In this document: in pieces, positions 33,997 through 41,819 of the stretch
Position numbering within the stretch: position 1 is the stretch's first letter
Layout of the letters: every line of letters starts with the position of its first letter
From: Collinsella sp. AM18-10
Lineage (GTDB): Bacteria > Actinomycetota > Coriobacteriia > Coriobacteriales > Coriobacteriaceae
Reading direction: 5' to 3'
DNA: 64,000 nucleotides
NCBI RefSeq assembly: GCF_003471585.1
Contig: NZ_QRJO01000008.1
Location: forward strand, 1 to 64,000
Program-made: the position numbers and the translations under genes
Notes under the pieces: model-generated
Database searches by the model: none
Seen by the model: the letters and a program-made list of their open reading frames with translations, nothing else
Told to the model about the DNA's origin: nothing

Positions 33997-34914
33997 ATGA
34001 AGAACGAAGACAACATTTATGAGGTATTCCTCAACACGCTCGACGAAGACCTCCGTGGCATGTGCGAAAAGAACGTGAAGGCGGAGAAGCCGTTTCCGTA
34101 TCCGTACTGCGGTGAGGAGAACGTTGAACGCCTTGCTAAGGCGCTTGTTGGCGTACTGGAAAAGCATTCACCCGATATTCCCGGGCTGGTGCCCGAGCAG
34201 TATCGAGACGATGTGCACGAGGCTCGCGAGCTTTTGGCCGCGGCGGCGCTCGCTTTGCTGTCGCTGTACTTTCCCCAGCGCGATAACTGCATGCGCTGCA
34301 TGGCCATCTTAATTAGCCTGTTTCGGCACGGAAGCAATCCGCGCTTTAAATCGAGCGGCGTGCTCATGTTTGAGCAGGTTTCGACAGGTATGAAGTACTC
34401 GTCCGAAAAAGGGGGACGCATTCCGTCTCGCTTTGTGCGAAGCATCGACTACAAAAGACCCAGCGACCACGTGCATCGCGATGGATCGCATGGATTTACG
34501 GCGGACGAAGACGATGCCGTCATGTTTTTCGAACGTTACCGCGTGATTCAGCAACGCGTATTCGATGCGAGTTCGCGTTTCAACTTCGAGCTATGTGTCA
34601 AACGCCCGTTTGAGGCGCTTTCGGACAATCGACAGAACTTTTATTACAGGGAGGAAAAGATGGAAACCGATTTGGCAACCAAGGTACAGAGGCTTCGGGA
34701 CCGCTACACCCTCAACTACGCTCAGGCCAAGGGATACGACCTGCTCGACAAGCTGATGATCGAGTCGTTGCTTGCGTACCTGCGCGACGGGACGGTCTCA
34801 ACCGTGGCGCGCGAGAGCTATGTGGCGCAGGCCGAGCGACTGATTGACGGCGCGGTCAAGTTGCCATGCGCGACAAGCCCCAAGGAGGGCGAAGGCATCG
34901 ACCGTATTTCCTAG
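33997..34914 (+). CDS. Uncharacterised protein preceding the VirD4-like ATPase gene
   Basis: A 305-residue soluble protein, mostly helical, with no recognisable domain. CEKNVKAEKPFPYPYCGEEN near the N-terminus and a Cys pair (DNCMRCMAIL) are notable. Inside the gene, at 34660, a strong GGGAGGAAAAG site precedes an in-frame ATG (METDLATKVQRLRDRY); an 84-residue shorter product from this site is possible. It follows a 290-bp AT-rich promoter region and is 38 bp upstream of the VirD4-like gene, so the two are likely co-expressed. Confidence 0.7.
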   Translation: MKNEDNIYEVFLNTLDEDLRGMCEKNVKAEKPFPYPYCGEENVERLAKALVGVLEKHSPDIPGLVPEQYRDDVHEARELLAAAALALLSLYFPQRDNCMRCMAILISLFRHGSNPRFKSSGVLMFEQVSTGMKYSSEKGGRIPSRFVRSIDYKRPSDHVHRDGSHGFTADEDDAVMFFERYRVIQQRVFDASSRFNFELCVKRPFEALSDNRQNFYYREEKMETDLATKVQRLRDRYTLNYAQAKGYDLLDKLMIESLLAYLRDGTVSTVARESYVAQAERLIDGAVKLPCATSPKEGEGIDRIS

Positions 34915-34952
34915 CAACTACGCAGAACCATCGACAAGAAAGGGGCCGTGAC

Positions 34953-36437
34953 ATGTCGGTCATTAAGATGTACGGCTACGAGGCCGCGCAGCAAACGGAG
35001 TATCAAACCAAGAAGTGGGCTACCAAGGAGGAAATGCAGACGCTGTCATCCGGCGACGAGCAGCGCGATGTGATCTTGGCCCAAGGTGCCACGGTGGCTT
35101 TTTACGAGGGCGACAAGCATTGGGAGACAAGCGTGTCCAACAATGTATTTGTCTTTGGCGGTACTGGCAGCGGCAAAACGGCGAGTTTCGTTTTGCCCAA
35201 CCTGCTTAATCACCACGAGTGCTGCTATGTGGTCACGGACACCAAAGGCGAACTGCTGCGCCGTACGGGGAAGGGCTTCGAAGAGGACGGCTACGAGGTA
35301 ACGGTTCTCGACACTATCAATCCCGAGCAGTCGTCCGGGTACGATCCTTTGCGCTACGTGATGGATGTCGAGGACATCCCAACCACAGTGGCGTCAATCA
35401 TGGAGGGGGTCGATCCTGGCAGGCGTAGCTTTAGGGACGATCCGTTTTGGGACAATGCGAGTGATCTGCTACTTCGAGCGATTATTGGAATCCTGTTCCT
35501 CTTGGAGCGCCTTGCCGGCACATTTGCGTCGGGCGGGGATCCTGAGGCTCCGCGCTGCTACCTCAAAATGAACAACGTCTTTAAGCTGGCGGCGCTCATC
35601 AAGGTCACGGGAGATGGCGAGGGCCGCTTCCCGTTGGACTACCTTGTGGAGCAGGTGGAGTCCAAGGAATTTCTTGACAAGTACGAGTCGGCGAACGCGG
35701 ACCTGTATGGCGTTGAGCAGTATCGCGATTTTCGCGGAGCAGCCGATAGGACGCTTAAGAGCATTCTGATCACGCTCAATGCGACCATCTCGCGGCTTAA
35801 GACTCCCCAGCTCATGCGCGTCTTTGAGAAAGATGAGATGCGCCTCGACCGTATCGATGAGGGCAAGCGCGTGATCGATCTTAAGGTGAGTGACAACGAC
35901 TCGTCCAATGCGTGGCTCGCCAACGTTGCCCTCAAGCAGCTGTTTAACCTGGCCCAGCGCCGCGCCGATGCCAGTCCCAGTGGGCATTTGCAGCGCCGCG
36001 TGCAGTTTGTTCTGGATGAGTTTCCCAATGTGGGCCGCATCCCCGATTTTGAACGGAGTATTGCGACCGTGCGCAGCCGTGGCATGAGCTTTTTGATGTG
36101 CGCGCAATCGTTGAGCCAGCTCGATGGTGTGTATGGCGAAACCACAGCGCATACCATCCTGGATAACTGCGACAGCTTGATCTACATGGGCGGTGGCAGC
36201 AACATCGCGACGCAGAACTACATAAGTGAGCTGTGTGGCGAGTCGGTTTTGGGCACCAACTATGTGGGTGCCGAGCGCACTGCCGTCGATGTGCGCGGTT
36301 GCGTGATAACTCCGGGCGAGGTGGGGCTTATGCCGCGCACCGACTGCCTGGTCAAAGTGACCGGCATGCGCCCTTTCCGTGCCAAGAAGTATTTTTGCGC
36401 CGACCATCCCAATGCGGCCAAGTGGCTGAGGGACTAG
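34953..36437 (+). CDS. VirD4/TraG-like ATPase without membrane anchor
   Basis: A 494-residue member of the type IV coupling-protein family: Walker A GGTGSGKTASFVLPNLL (~69), the family segment YVVTDTKGELLRRTG, QRRVQFVLDEFPNVG (Walker B, ~351) and RGMSFLMCAQSLSQL. True coupling proteins start with membrane helices; here none is seen and the N-terminus is hydrophilic. No relaxase, VirB4 or pilus gene is in the window. It may therefore be a repurposed DNA pump (defence or plasmid exclusion) or a relic of a conjugative element. AAAGGGGC precedes the ATG; an earlier in-frame start overlaps the previous gene. Confidence 0.85.
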   Translation: MSVIKMYGYEAAQQTEYQTKKWATKEEMQTLSSGDEQRDVILAQGATVAFYEGDKHWETSVSNNVFVFGGTGSGKTASFVLPNLLNHHECCYVVTDTKGELLRRTGKGFEEDGYEVTVLDTINPEQSSGYDPLRYVMDVEDIPTTVASIMEGVDPGRRSFRDDPFWDNASDLLLRAIIGILFLLERLAGTFASGGDPEAPRCYLKMNNVFKLAALIKVTGDGEGRFPLDYLVEQVESKEFLDKYESANADLYGVEQYRDFRGAADRTLKSILITLNATISRLKTPQLMRVFEKDEMRLDRIDEGKRVIDLKVSDNDSSNAWLANVALKQLFNLAQRRADASPSGHLQRRVQFVLDEFPNVGRIPDFERSIATVRSRGMSFLMCAQSLSQLDGVYGETTAHTILDNCDSLIYMGGGSNIATQNYISELCGESVLGTNYVGAERTAVDVRGCVITPGEVGLMPRTDCLVKVTGMRPFRAKKYFCADHPNAAKWLRD

Positions 36438-36472
36438 TCCTTGCAGCTTTGCGCGCTCCATCTTGCTTGTTT

Positions 36473-36516
36473 GGCCGCACGGCTACCATTGGCCGCTAGC
36501 CGTACGGCCCCGTTTT
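36473..36516 (+). terminator. Terminator after the VirD4-like gene
   Basis: GGCCGCACGGCTA (36473-36485) pairs with TAGCCGTACGGCC (36497-36509) with one mismatch, then CCGTTTT. It separates the VirD4-like unit from the ClpP-like gene. Confidence 0.7.
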
Positions 36517-36551
36517 GCCTCCTTACCGATTTTGTTTAGAAGGGAATTGCC

Positions 36552-37154
36552 ATGCCCGTTATGTATCGTGAACCCAGCATTATCAAGAAGTCCAAGGACG
36601 GCCGCGTTGCCGCTGTCGATATGGCAAGTGAGCTGCTCAACAGCCGCGTGCTGTTGCTAGAGGGCGAGGTCAACGATGTGACCTGCAACGGCCTTATTAA
36701 GTCCATGCTGGTGCTGGAACATCAGGACGCCCACGAGCCCATCACCCTCATCATCAACAGCCCGGGCGGTAGCGTTACGGCGGGGCTGGCGCTCATCGAC
36801 ACCATGCAGTCGCTCGATTGCCCCGTAATCACGGTGGGCGAGGGCGTCGTGGCCTCGATGGCCGCAGTGATCCTGGCCTGCGGCGACCACCGCCAGGTGT
36901 ACCGCCACACGCAAGTGCTCATCCACCAGCTGATGGGCGGCACGGGCATGGCGCAACAGACCGATATCGAGATTGTGGCCCAGCACACCGCGGCCATGCG
37001 CGCCGAGCTGGACGAGCTGCTGGCCGAGCATGGCAACCTGAGCGCGCAGGAGTTCCACGAGCTCACCGAGCGCGACTGCTGGTGCAACGCCAAGCGCGCC
37101 CTGGAGCTAGGCCTGGTGGACGAGGTGATTGCTCCGAGTAAGAAGGCGCTCTAG
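36552..37154 (+). CDS. ClpP-like serine protease
   Basis: A 200-residue member of the ClpP/crotonase fold. The catalytic triad is conserved in order and spacing: Ser102 in GVVASMAAV, His125 in VLIHQLMGG and Asp175 in TERDCWCN; INSPGGSVTAGLALIDTMQ is the family segment. The N-terminus and several core stretches differ from housekeeping ClpP, so this is an accessory paralogue. A ClpX-like AAA+ gene lies in the same island at 52530, and the two could pair. AGAAGGGAA precedes the start. Confidence 0.88.
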   Translation: MPVMYREPSIIKKSKDGRVAAVDMASELLNSRVLLLEGEVNDVTCNGLIKSMLVLEHQDAHEPITLIINSPGGSVTAGLALIDTMQSLDCPVITVGEGVVASMAAVILACGDHRQVYRHTQVLIHQLMGGTGMAQQTDIEIVAQHTAAMRAELDELLAEHGNLSAQEFHELTERDCWCNAKRALELGLVDEVIAPSKKAL

Positions 37155-37228
37155 CGGGGCGCATGCCTTTTGAGCATGTAGAGCAGGACGATCGAGCGTG
37201 AAAATTCACAGCCAGAAAGAGGTTGAAC

Positions 37229-38056
37229 ATGAGCAGAATTTGGGATGTTGATGGCATTGAGTGGGAAGACCTGCCTACCGTGAGCGACCTGCTGTGCGCG
37301 GCAGACAATAAGATCCTGGCGCGTGAGGTCGCCCTGCGATACGCCGGCAAGGCAGGCGGTTGCGGCTGTGGCGATAGCGAGCACGGCCTAAAGCGCGCCC
37401 GCCGCAAGCTCAAGAAGCTGCGCAAGATTGACCCCGAGCCCAGCGACAAGATCGTCCTGCTGCCCAAGCACGTCATCAATCGTCGTGGTGCAGGCCGCGG
37501 CTTTGGCTATTACGACGTGGAGGCATGCGTCTTTACGCGCGCCGGCGTGCAAGGGCTAGGGAAGGATTTGCTCGACAGTGTGCGTCCGTGGGAATTGATT
37601 TTGATGGATGATGAGTCCGCGAGCGAGATGCTGGGCTATCGCGTATGGCTCGGCGGCGAGTGGGATCTATGCGAACGTTATCGCTTTTTGGCTGTGGTGT
37701 GCGCCCGCGTGCTGAACAGCATCTGGGCGCAAAAGGAACTGCGCAAGTGCCTTGAGGAGGGCGATGCAGCCTGTGATATGGACGAGGACGAGGCGATTGA
37801 AGGCGTTCGCCGCGATGTACTGTACCCCGAGGAAGTAATCGACGCAAAGCTCGGCGGCTATTGGGATGTGAGTTTGGGACTCGACCTGCCCTGGAAGGAC
37901 GAGCATCGGCAGACCTACACGCGAATCGACAGGGCTATCGATGACCTGTTTGCCGAGGAAACGAAGCGCTGCGCTGCGGAGCTTGGGAAGAAGCTTGAGC
38001 GAGGGTATGAGAAGCGCGGGGAGGTGCCGTTGTGTCAACTATTTCCCGACGAATGA
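37229..38056 (+). CDS. Uncharacterised acidic/basic protein, C-terminus duplicated nearby
   Basis: A 275-residue soluble protein of no family I recognise. A Cys cluster (GGCGCGD ~46-52) is followed by a basic run (KRARRKLKKLRK), then a mixed domain with WELILMDDESASEML. The C-terminal helix reads RIDRAIDDLFAEETKRCAAELGKK. The last ~110 residues are duplicated as a broken copy at 39145-39501. The ATG at 37229 is chosen over a TTG six bases upstream because GAAAGAGG fits it. Confidence 0.65.
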   Translation: MSRIWDVDGIEWEDLPTVSDLLCAADNKILAREVALRYAGKAGGCGCGDSEHGLKRARRKLKKLRKIDPEPSDKIVLLPKHVINRRGAGRGFGYYDVEACVFTRAGVQGLGKDLLDSVRPWELILMDDESASEMLGYRVWLGGEWDLCERYRFLAVVCARVLNSIWAQKELRKCLEEGDAACDMDEDEAIEGVRRDVLYPEEVIDAKLGGYWDVSLGLDLPWKDEHRQTYTRIDRAIDDLFAEETKRCAAELGKKLERGYEKRGEVPLCQLFPDE

Positions 38057-38220
38057 GAATGGGCGGCGAATGCCCCCCCCCCTCGCCTTTGAAGGCAGCG
38101 GCCGAATCGCACGGGGCCTGCCATGGGGCCCTGTTGGGATCGACAGAACGGGCGCATGGGGCGGGGTGCCTCTGAGCCTGGACTCGCGTTGAAATCGCGC
38201 ATGGGATGCACGGCTACGGG

Positions 38221-38955
38221 CTATTTCGCGGCGCCGCACCCGGAGCAACGGTAACCCGTGAGGACTTGTTTGGTTCCGGCCTCTACCTGACGCGTCTCCT
38301 GATGCGTAATCGCCTCATGGTGGACTGTCTTGTAGTCATCCACTACAGAATAAGAACAGCCTGTATCAAACTGATAATTCATTGCTTCCATACCGTCATA
38401 GCAAATGTGGCCGTCCGAGAACAGGAAATGGCTGCCGCTACGAACCTGTTCGTCCCACGCCTTCTGGTCGACAACGGTGTAGGTTTCGGTGGTGTATACC
38501 GGTTCAGTGCGGTACTGAGCCTGCCATGCATGCTCATGGTTGTGCTTGTTGGTAGAGCCGGAAGAGGGCTTTGATTCCGACTTGGACGGCGAGGAGTCCG
38601 AGCCCGTCGACGGCTTCGCCGCATCCTCAGCTCTCACGGTACCATCGGCCGCGGCGTCCTCCGCCTTCTCCTTGTCGGCGGCAGGTACCTTGGAGGAGTT
38701 GTCGGCGACCTCGTCCGCCACGTCCTTGCCGTCGTCCCCCGCGGGCGTGCCGTTGGCCTCGGCAGCCTCGGGCTTGGGGGCGAAGGCGCCGGCCGCCCAT
38801 GCGCCGCCGAGCCCGAGCCCCGCAACGACGAGCGCGACCGCCGCGACGATGGCGGCTTTCCGCTTCAGGGGCGTTGCGTCGCCGCCGTTTCCATCGGGAA
38901 TGAAGCCGGGGTCCTGATCCCGCTCATCTTGGGGCTTGATGTTGTTCTCATCCAT
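38221..38955 (-). CDS. Membrane-anchored protein with Cys/His-rich extracellular domain
   Basis: A 244-residue protein. A charged cytoplasmic N-terminus precedes one membrane helix (~32-56, AAIVAAVALVVAGLGLGGAW), then a low-complexity Ala/Asp/Ser/Lys linker (~60-140) and a C-terminal module HEHAWQAQYRTEPVYTTETY ... HHEAITHQETRQVEAG ... GYRCSGCGAAK. The His and paired Cys residues suggest a small metal-binding domain; similar HxHxW...CxxCG tails occur on surface proteins of gut bacteria. Function unknown. It is the only leftward gene in the 34-45 kb stretch. Confidence 0.7.
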   Translation of the reverse strand: MDENNIKPQDERDQDPGFIPDGNGGDATPLKRKAAIVAAVALVVAGLGLGGAWAAGAFAPKPEAAEANGTPAGDDGKDVADEVADNSSKVPAADKEKAEDAAADGTVRAEDAAKPSTGSDSSPSKSESKPSSGSTNKHNHEHAWQAQYRTEPVYTTETYTVVDQKAWDEQVRSGSHFLFSDGHICYDGMEAMNYQFDTGCSYSVVDDYKTVHHEAITHQETRQVEAGTKQVLTGYRCSGCGAAK

Positions 38956-39144
38956 GGCGTTGCCTTTCTCTAGTCCTCAACCGGATTCTATTCCATCGCC
39001 CGGACATTAGATTCTCGGCGATGCGGTCGACCCGGACGCCGCTGCCGATTGTCTCCGGCACTGTGGTTATGCGCCCCTTCCCCATAGGGCCCGCTGACGT
39101 TCACTGAGAAGTGATCCGAATGGCCACCGCCTTTTGGCTACGAC

Positions 39145-39501
39145 ATACGTTAGCGTGCTGAATCGTATGCGCGAGCAAGAGGTCTTGCGTGAGTATCTTG
39201 AGGGGGGGCGATGGGGGCTGCGATGGGGAGGTGACGATTGAAGGTGTTCGCCATGATGGTCACATCCCGAGGAGGTAATCAGCGTAAGGCTCGGTGACTA
39301 TTGAGATGCAAGCTTGGGGCTCGACCTGCCTGGAAAAACGAGCATTTCAAATCCCGCTTGCGAATCGACAGGGCCATCGATGGCCTGTTTGCCGAGGAAA
39401 CGAAGTGCTGCGCTGCGGAGCTTGGGAAGAAGCTTAAGCGTGGGTACGAGAAGTGCAATGAACAAGTTGACGAGGACTTGCTAAACGGGATGTCCTTGTG
39501 A
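39145..39501 (+). pseudogene. Broken partial copy of the 37229-38056 gene
   Basis: Conceptual translation in shifting frames gives YVSVLNRMREQEVLREYLEGG (one residue block), then KNEHFKSRLRIDRAIDGLFAEE and KCCAAELGKKLKRGYEK. These match, in order, the C-terminal ~110 residues of the protein at 37229-38056. At least two frameshifts and a stop interrupt it. DNA identity is highest over 39350-39450. It reflects a tandem duplication followed by decay. Confidence 0.8.
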
Positions 39502-39588
39502 ATGGCTCCCGGCAATTCGATAAAAATCTGTCCGGACGGAATGGTAGAAAGATAGCGCAAATGGAATCTGTGCATTAAGGAGTTGGCA

Positions 39589-40026
39589 ATGGAAATCGTC
39601 TATAAGGAACTGTTTCGTGTAAACCGTCCTATCTATGGTCCTGGACCAGGAGGTTTCTTCATTAAAAGATTCAAGAAAAGCGGATACAGTGAGGCTGAAT
39701 TATTCGATTTAATTTCAGGAATGGACTTTTCTCTCGCTGGAGCTGACGAGGACATCAGCCTGAAAAAGAAATGCAAAATAATCGAACGGGCGGTTGCTGA
39801 GACGCATTATACGAGCTGGGTCCTTAGCCTGATCGGCATCATTGTCTCTCTTATGGCCGGAGGATATTTGTCTGCGCTGATAGCCAGCAATCCACTTTCT
39901 GCCGGAATTTTCGGGGCGCTATTCCTGATTGTCTTGGGAATATATGCATGGTTTCGGTTTTGCTTTGAGCGAAATCGGACCGTGCTGTTGTGTGCATTGG
40001 AGCACATAAAGACGCTTCAGCCATAG
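39589..40026 (+). CDS. Small membrane protein, unknown
   Basis: A 145-residue protein with a soluble N-terminal half (GPGPGGFFIKRFKKSGYSE, SLKKKCKIIERAVAET) and two adjacent transmembrane helices (~80-97 and ~103-120). The local sequence is visibly more AT-rich than the flanking operons, a sign of recent arrival. AAGGAG lies six bases before the ATG. It has no recognisable domain. Confidence 0.65.
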   Translation: MEIVYKELFRVNRPIYGPGPGGFFIKRFKKSGYSEAELFDLISGMDFSLAGADEDISLKKKCKIIERAVAETHYTSWVLSLIGIIVSLMAGGYLSALIASNPLSAGIFGALFLIVLGIYAWFRFCFERNRTVLLCALEHIKTLQP

Positions 40027-40595
40027 TTGCACGAAATCGAAAGACAGAGGTAAGAAACGCGTGTCGCTGCCCATAGGCATAGGGGGCACCGTCGGCATTC
40101 TTTCGCAAATTGGTTTATTCGGCCTCGGCCCCGTACTCTTTTAGCACTGAGTCTTTCCCTTTAGCTCGTCCTTCCTCTCTCCAGTTTAGACATATCTAGA
40201 TACATCATCTTGTCCCACTCGCAATCCACCTTGTACTTGAGCCTCACCGTCACGAGCGTGAGGGTGAGGCTGCAGCTCAACACCGCACCGTCGGATCCGC
40301 GCTCTTCGGACTACTTCAAAGCGAGCATCAACAGTTGCTGAAGCACGCAGGCGACCGTCTGCTGCTTCGCGCTGCTTAGGCACGCGCGATTGGGGGCTAG
40401 CGACTCTGGCTGAGGCGCGCGGGGCGTGAGCGCGGGTGGTGCGGCCCACGGTTGGTAACAACGGTAGTAACTGCCATTCGGAGGTGAGAGGTGGATTTCT
40501 AGAAATAAGGCGAATTAAAAAGCTCTGCTTTTTTGAATGGTAAAGTCTTGTGTTTGTAGAATGTTGCTATTACTGATTGAAATGAGATAGACATC
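40027..40595. other. Gene-free 569-bp stretch before the restriction-modification system
   Basis: No convincing gene is seen. It contains a near-perfect hairpin with a two-base loop (GCCTCACCGTCACG at 40241-40254, CGTGAGGGTGAGGC at 40257-40270) and, at 40490-40595, AT-rich sequence expected to hold the promoter of the methyltransferase gene. A possible translated fragment around 40205-40340 ends in a stop and is not assignable. Confidence 0.6.
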
Positions 40596-41819
40596 GTGGA
40601 GACTCGTCAGACAAAGCCTTATCGCATCGCCTCTCTCTTTGCGGGATGCGGTGGTCTTGACCTCGGTTTCGCCGGGGGGTTTGATTTCCAAGGCAAGCAT
40701 TTTGCTCGTTTGGCCACTGAAGTAGTCTATGCCAACGATTTCGATCGCGATGCCGTGACCTGTTTTAATGAGAACATCCCGAATTACGATGCCGCCGCTA
40801 ATTGCATCGAGAAGGATATTCGCCAGGTTGAGCTTGACGAGATACCGGATTACGATATTCTCCTTGCCGGCTTCCCTTGCCAGCCCTTTTCCAATGCCGG
40901 CCTTCGCGGTGGCGTAAACGATAAATACAACCGTGGAACCCTTTTTGAGGAATGTGAGCGCATCCTAAAGGGGAAAATTAATGCAGGCAAGAAGCCCAGG
41001 GCATTCGTCTTTGAGAACGTGCGCGGAATCATGTCTTCTAAGATGGATGACGGAACTCCCGTCATTGCTGAGATTGAGAACCGCATGAGGATACTTGGCT
41101 ACAACGTCTGTCACCGGCTTGTGAAGGCGAGTAACTATGGTGTGCCCCAGAACAGGTTCCGACTCTTGATTATCGGCATAGATAGTTCTCTGAACAAAAC
41201 GTTTGATTTCGATGAGATGGATCGCGTTGTCGACTCAGAGCAGCTGCCTTCCGTTTCTGCTGGGCGGCCTGAGAAGTTGCTCCTGGGGTCCATCCTTCAA
41301 AATCCCTCGGTTGAACACGAAAATGGGGATTTCTGGTCGTATACCGATGCCACTCAGGCCATGATTGAGCAGATCGGTCCCTGCGCTCATGGCGATAAGG
41401 CTTTTAAGTATTTTACCGAAGACATGACCATTGGCGATCTCCCCGAGGTGGTCTTTGAGGGCCGGTCGTGGAAGGATATTCCCTACGAACTTCTTAAGCC
41501 CAGGTTTAAGAAGATTGCCGATGATCCAAAACGCTACCACGCCCCTAAGTTTTTCCGCAGGTTCGCTTTTGGCGAGATTAACGGTACGATTACGGCCTCA
41601 GCGCAGCCGGAGAATTGCGGCATCACTCATCCCGTTGAGAACCGCCGCTATACAGTTGGCGAGATTGCGCGAATCCAGTCCTTCCCGGATTCTTACGATT
41701 TCAGCAAGATTCCCTTGCAGTCACGTTATAAGGTTATCGGCAATGCTGTGCCGCCGGTGCTTGGCTGGGTCATTGCCAAAGCCCTGACGAACAAGCTCCT
41801 GGAGGCTGACGGTGAGTAA
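40596..41819 (+). CDS. DNA (cytosine-5) methyltransferase of a LlaJI-type R-M system
   Basis: A 407-residue m5C methyltransferase with the ordered motifs: I SLFAGCGGLDLGF (~13), IV GFPCQPFSNAG with the catalytic Cys (~94), VI FENVRG, VIII GVPQNRFRL, IX/X RIQSFPDSY and YKVIGNAVPP. It would protect host DNA from the restriction genes that follow. The start is a GTG with only a weak ribosome site. Its last eight bases (GTGAGTAA) overlap the start of the McrB-like gene. Confidence 0.93.
   Translation: METRQTKPYRIASLFAGCGGLDLGFAGGFDFQGKHFARLATEVVYANDFDRDAVTCFNENIPNYDAAANCIEKDIRQVELDEIPDYDILLAGFPCQPFSNAGLRGGVNDKYNRGTLFEECERILKGKINAGKKPRAFVFENVRGIMSSKMDDGTPVIAEIENRMRILGYNVCHRLVKASNYGVPQNRFRLLIIGIDSSLNKTFDFDEMDRVVDSEQLPSVSAGRPEKLLLGSILQNPSVEHENGDFWSYTDATQAMIEQIGPCAHGDKAFKYFTEDMTIGDLPEVVFEGRSWKDIPYELLKPRFKKIADDPKRYHAPKFFRRFAFGEINGTITASAQPENCGITHPVENRRYTVGEIARIQSFPDSYDFSKIPLQSRYKVIGNAVPPVLGWVIAKALTNKLLEADGE

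Noticed and set aside
37229..38056. Reading the GGCGCGD cysteine cluster as a DnaJ-type or ferredoxin domain
   Set aside because: Only one short Cys cluster is present, and the spacing does not match either family.
40186..40461. A 91-codon frame in the gap before the methyltransferase gene
   Set aside because: Arg/Ala-rich, no ribosome site, spans a hairpin, and resembles nothing I know. The opposite strand also gives only short interrupted pieces.
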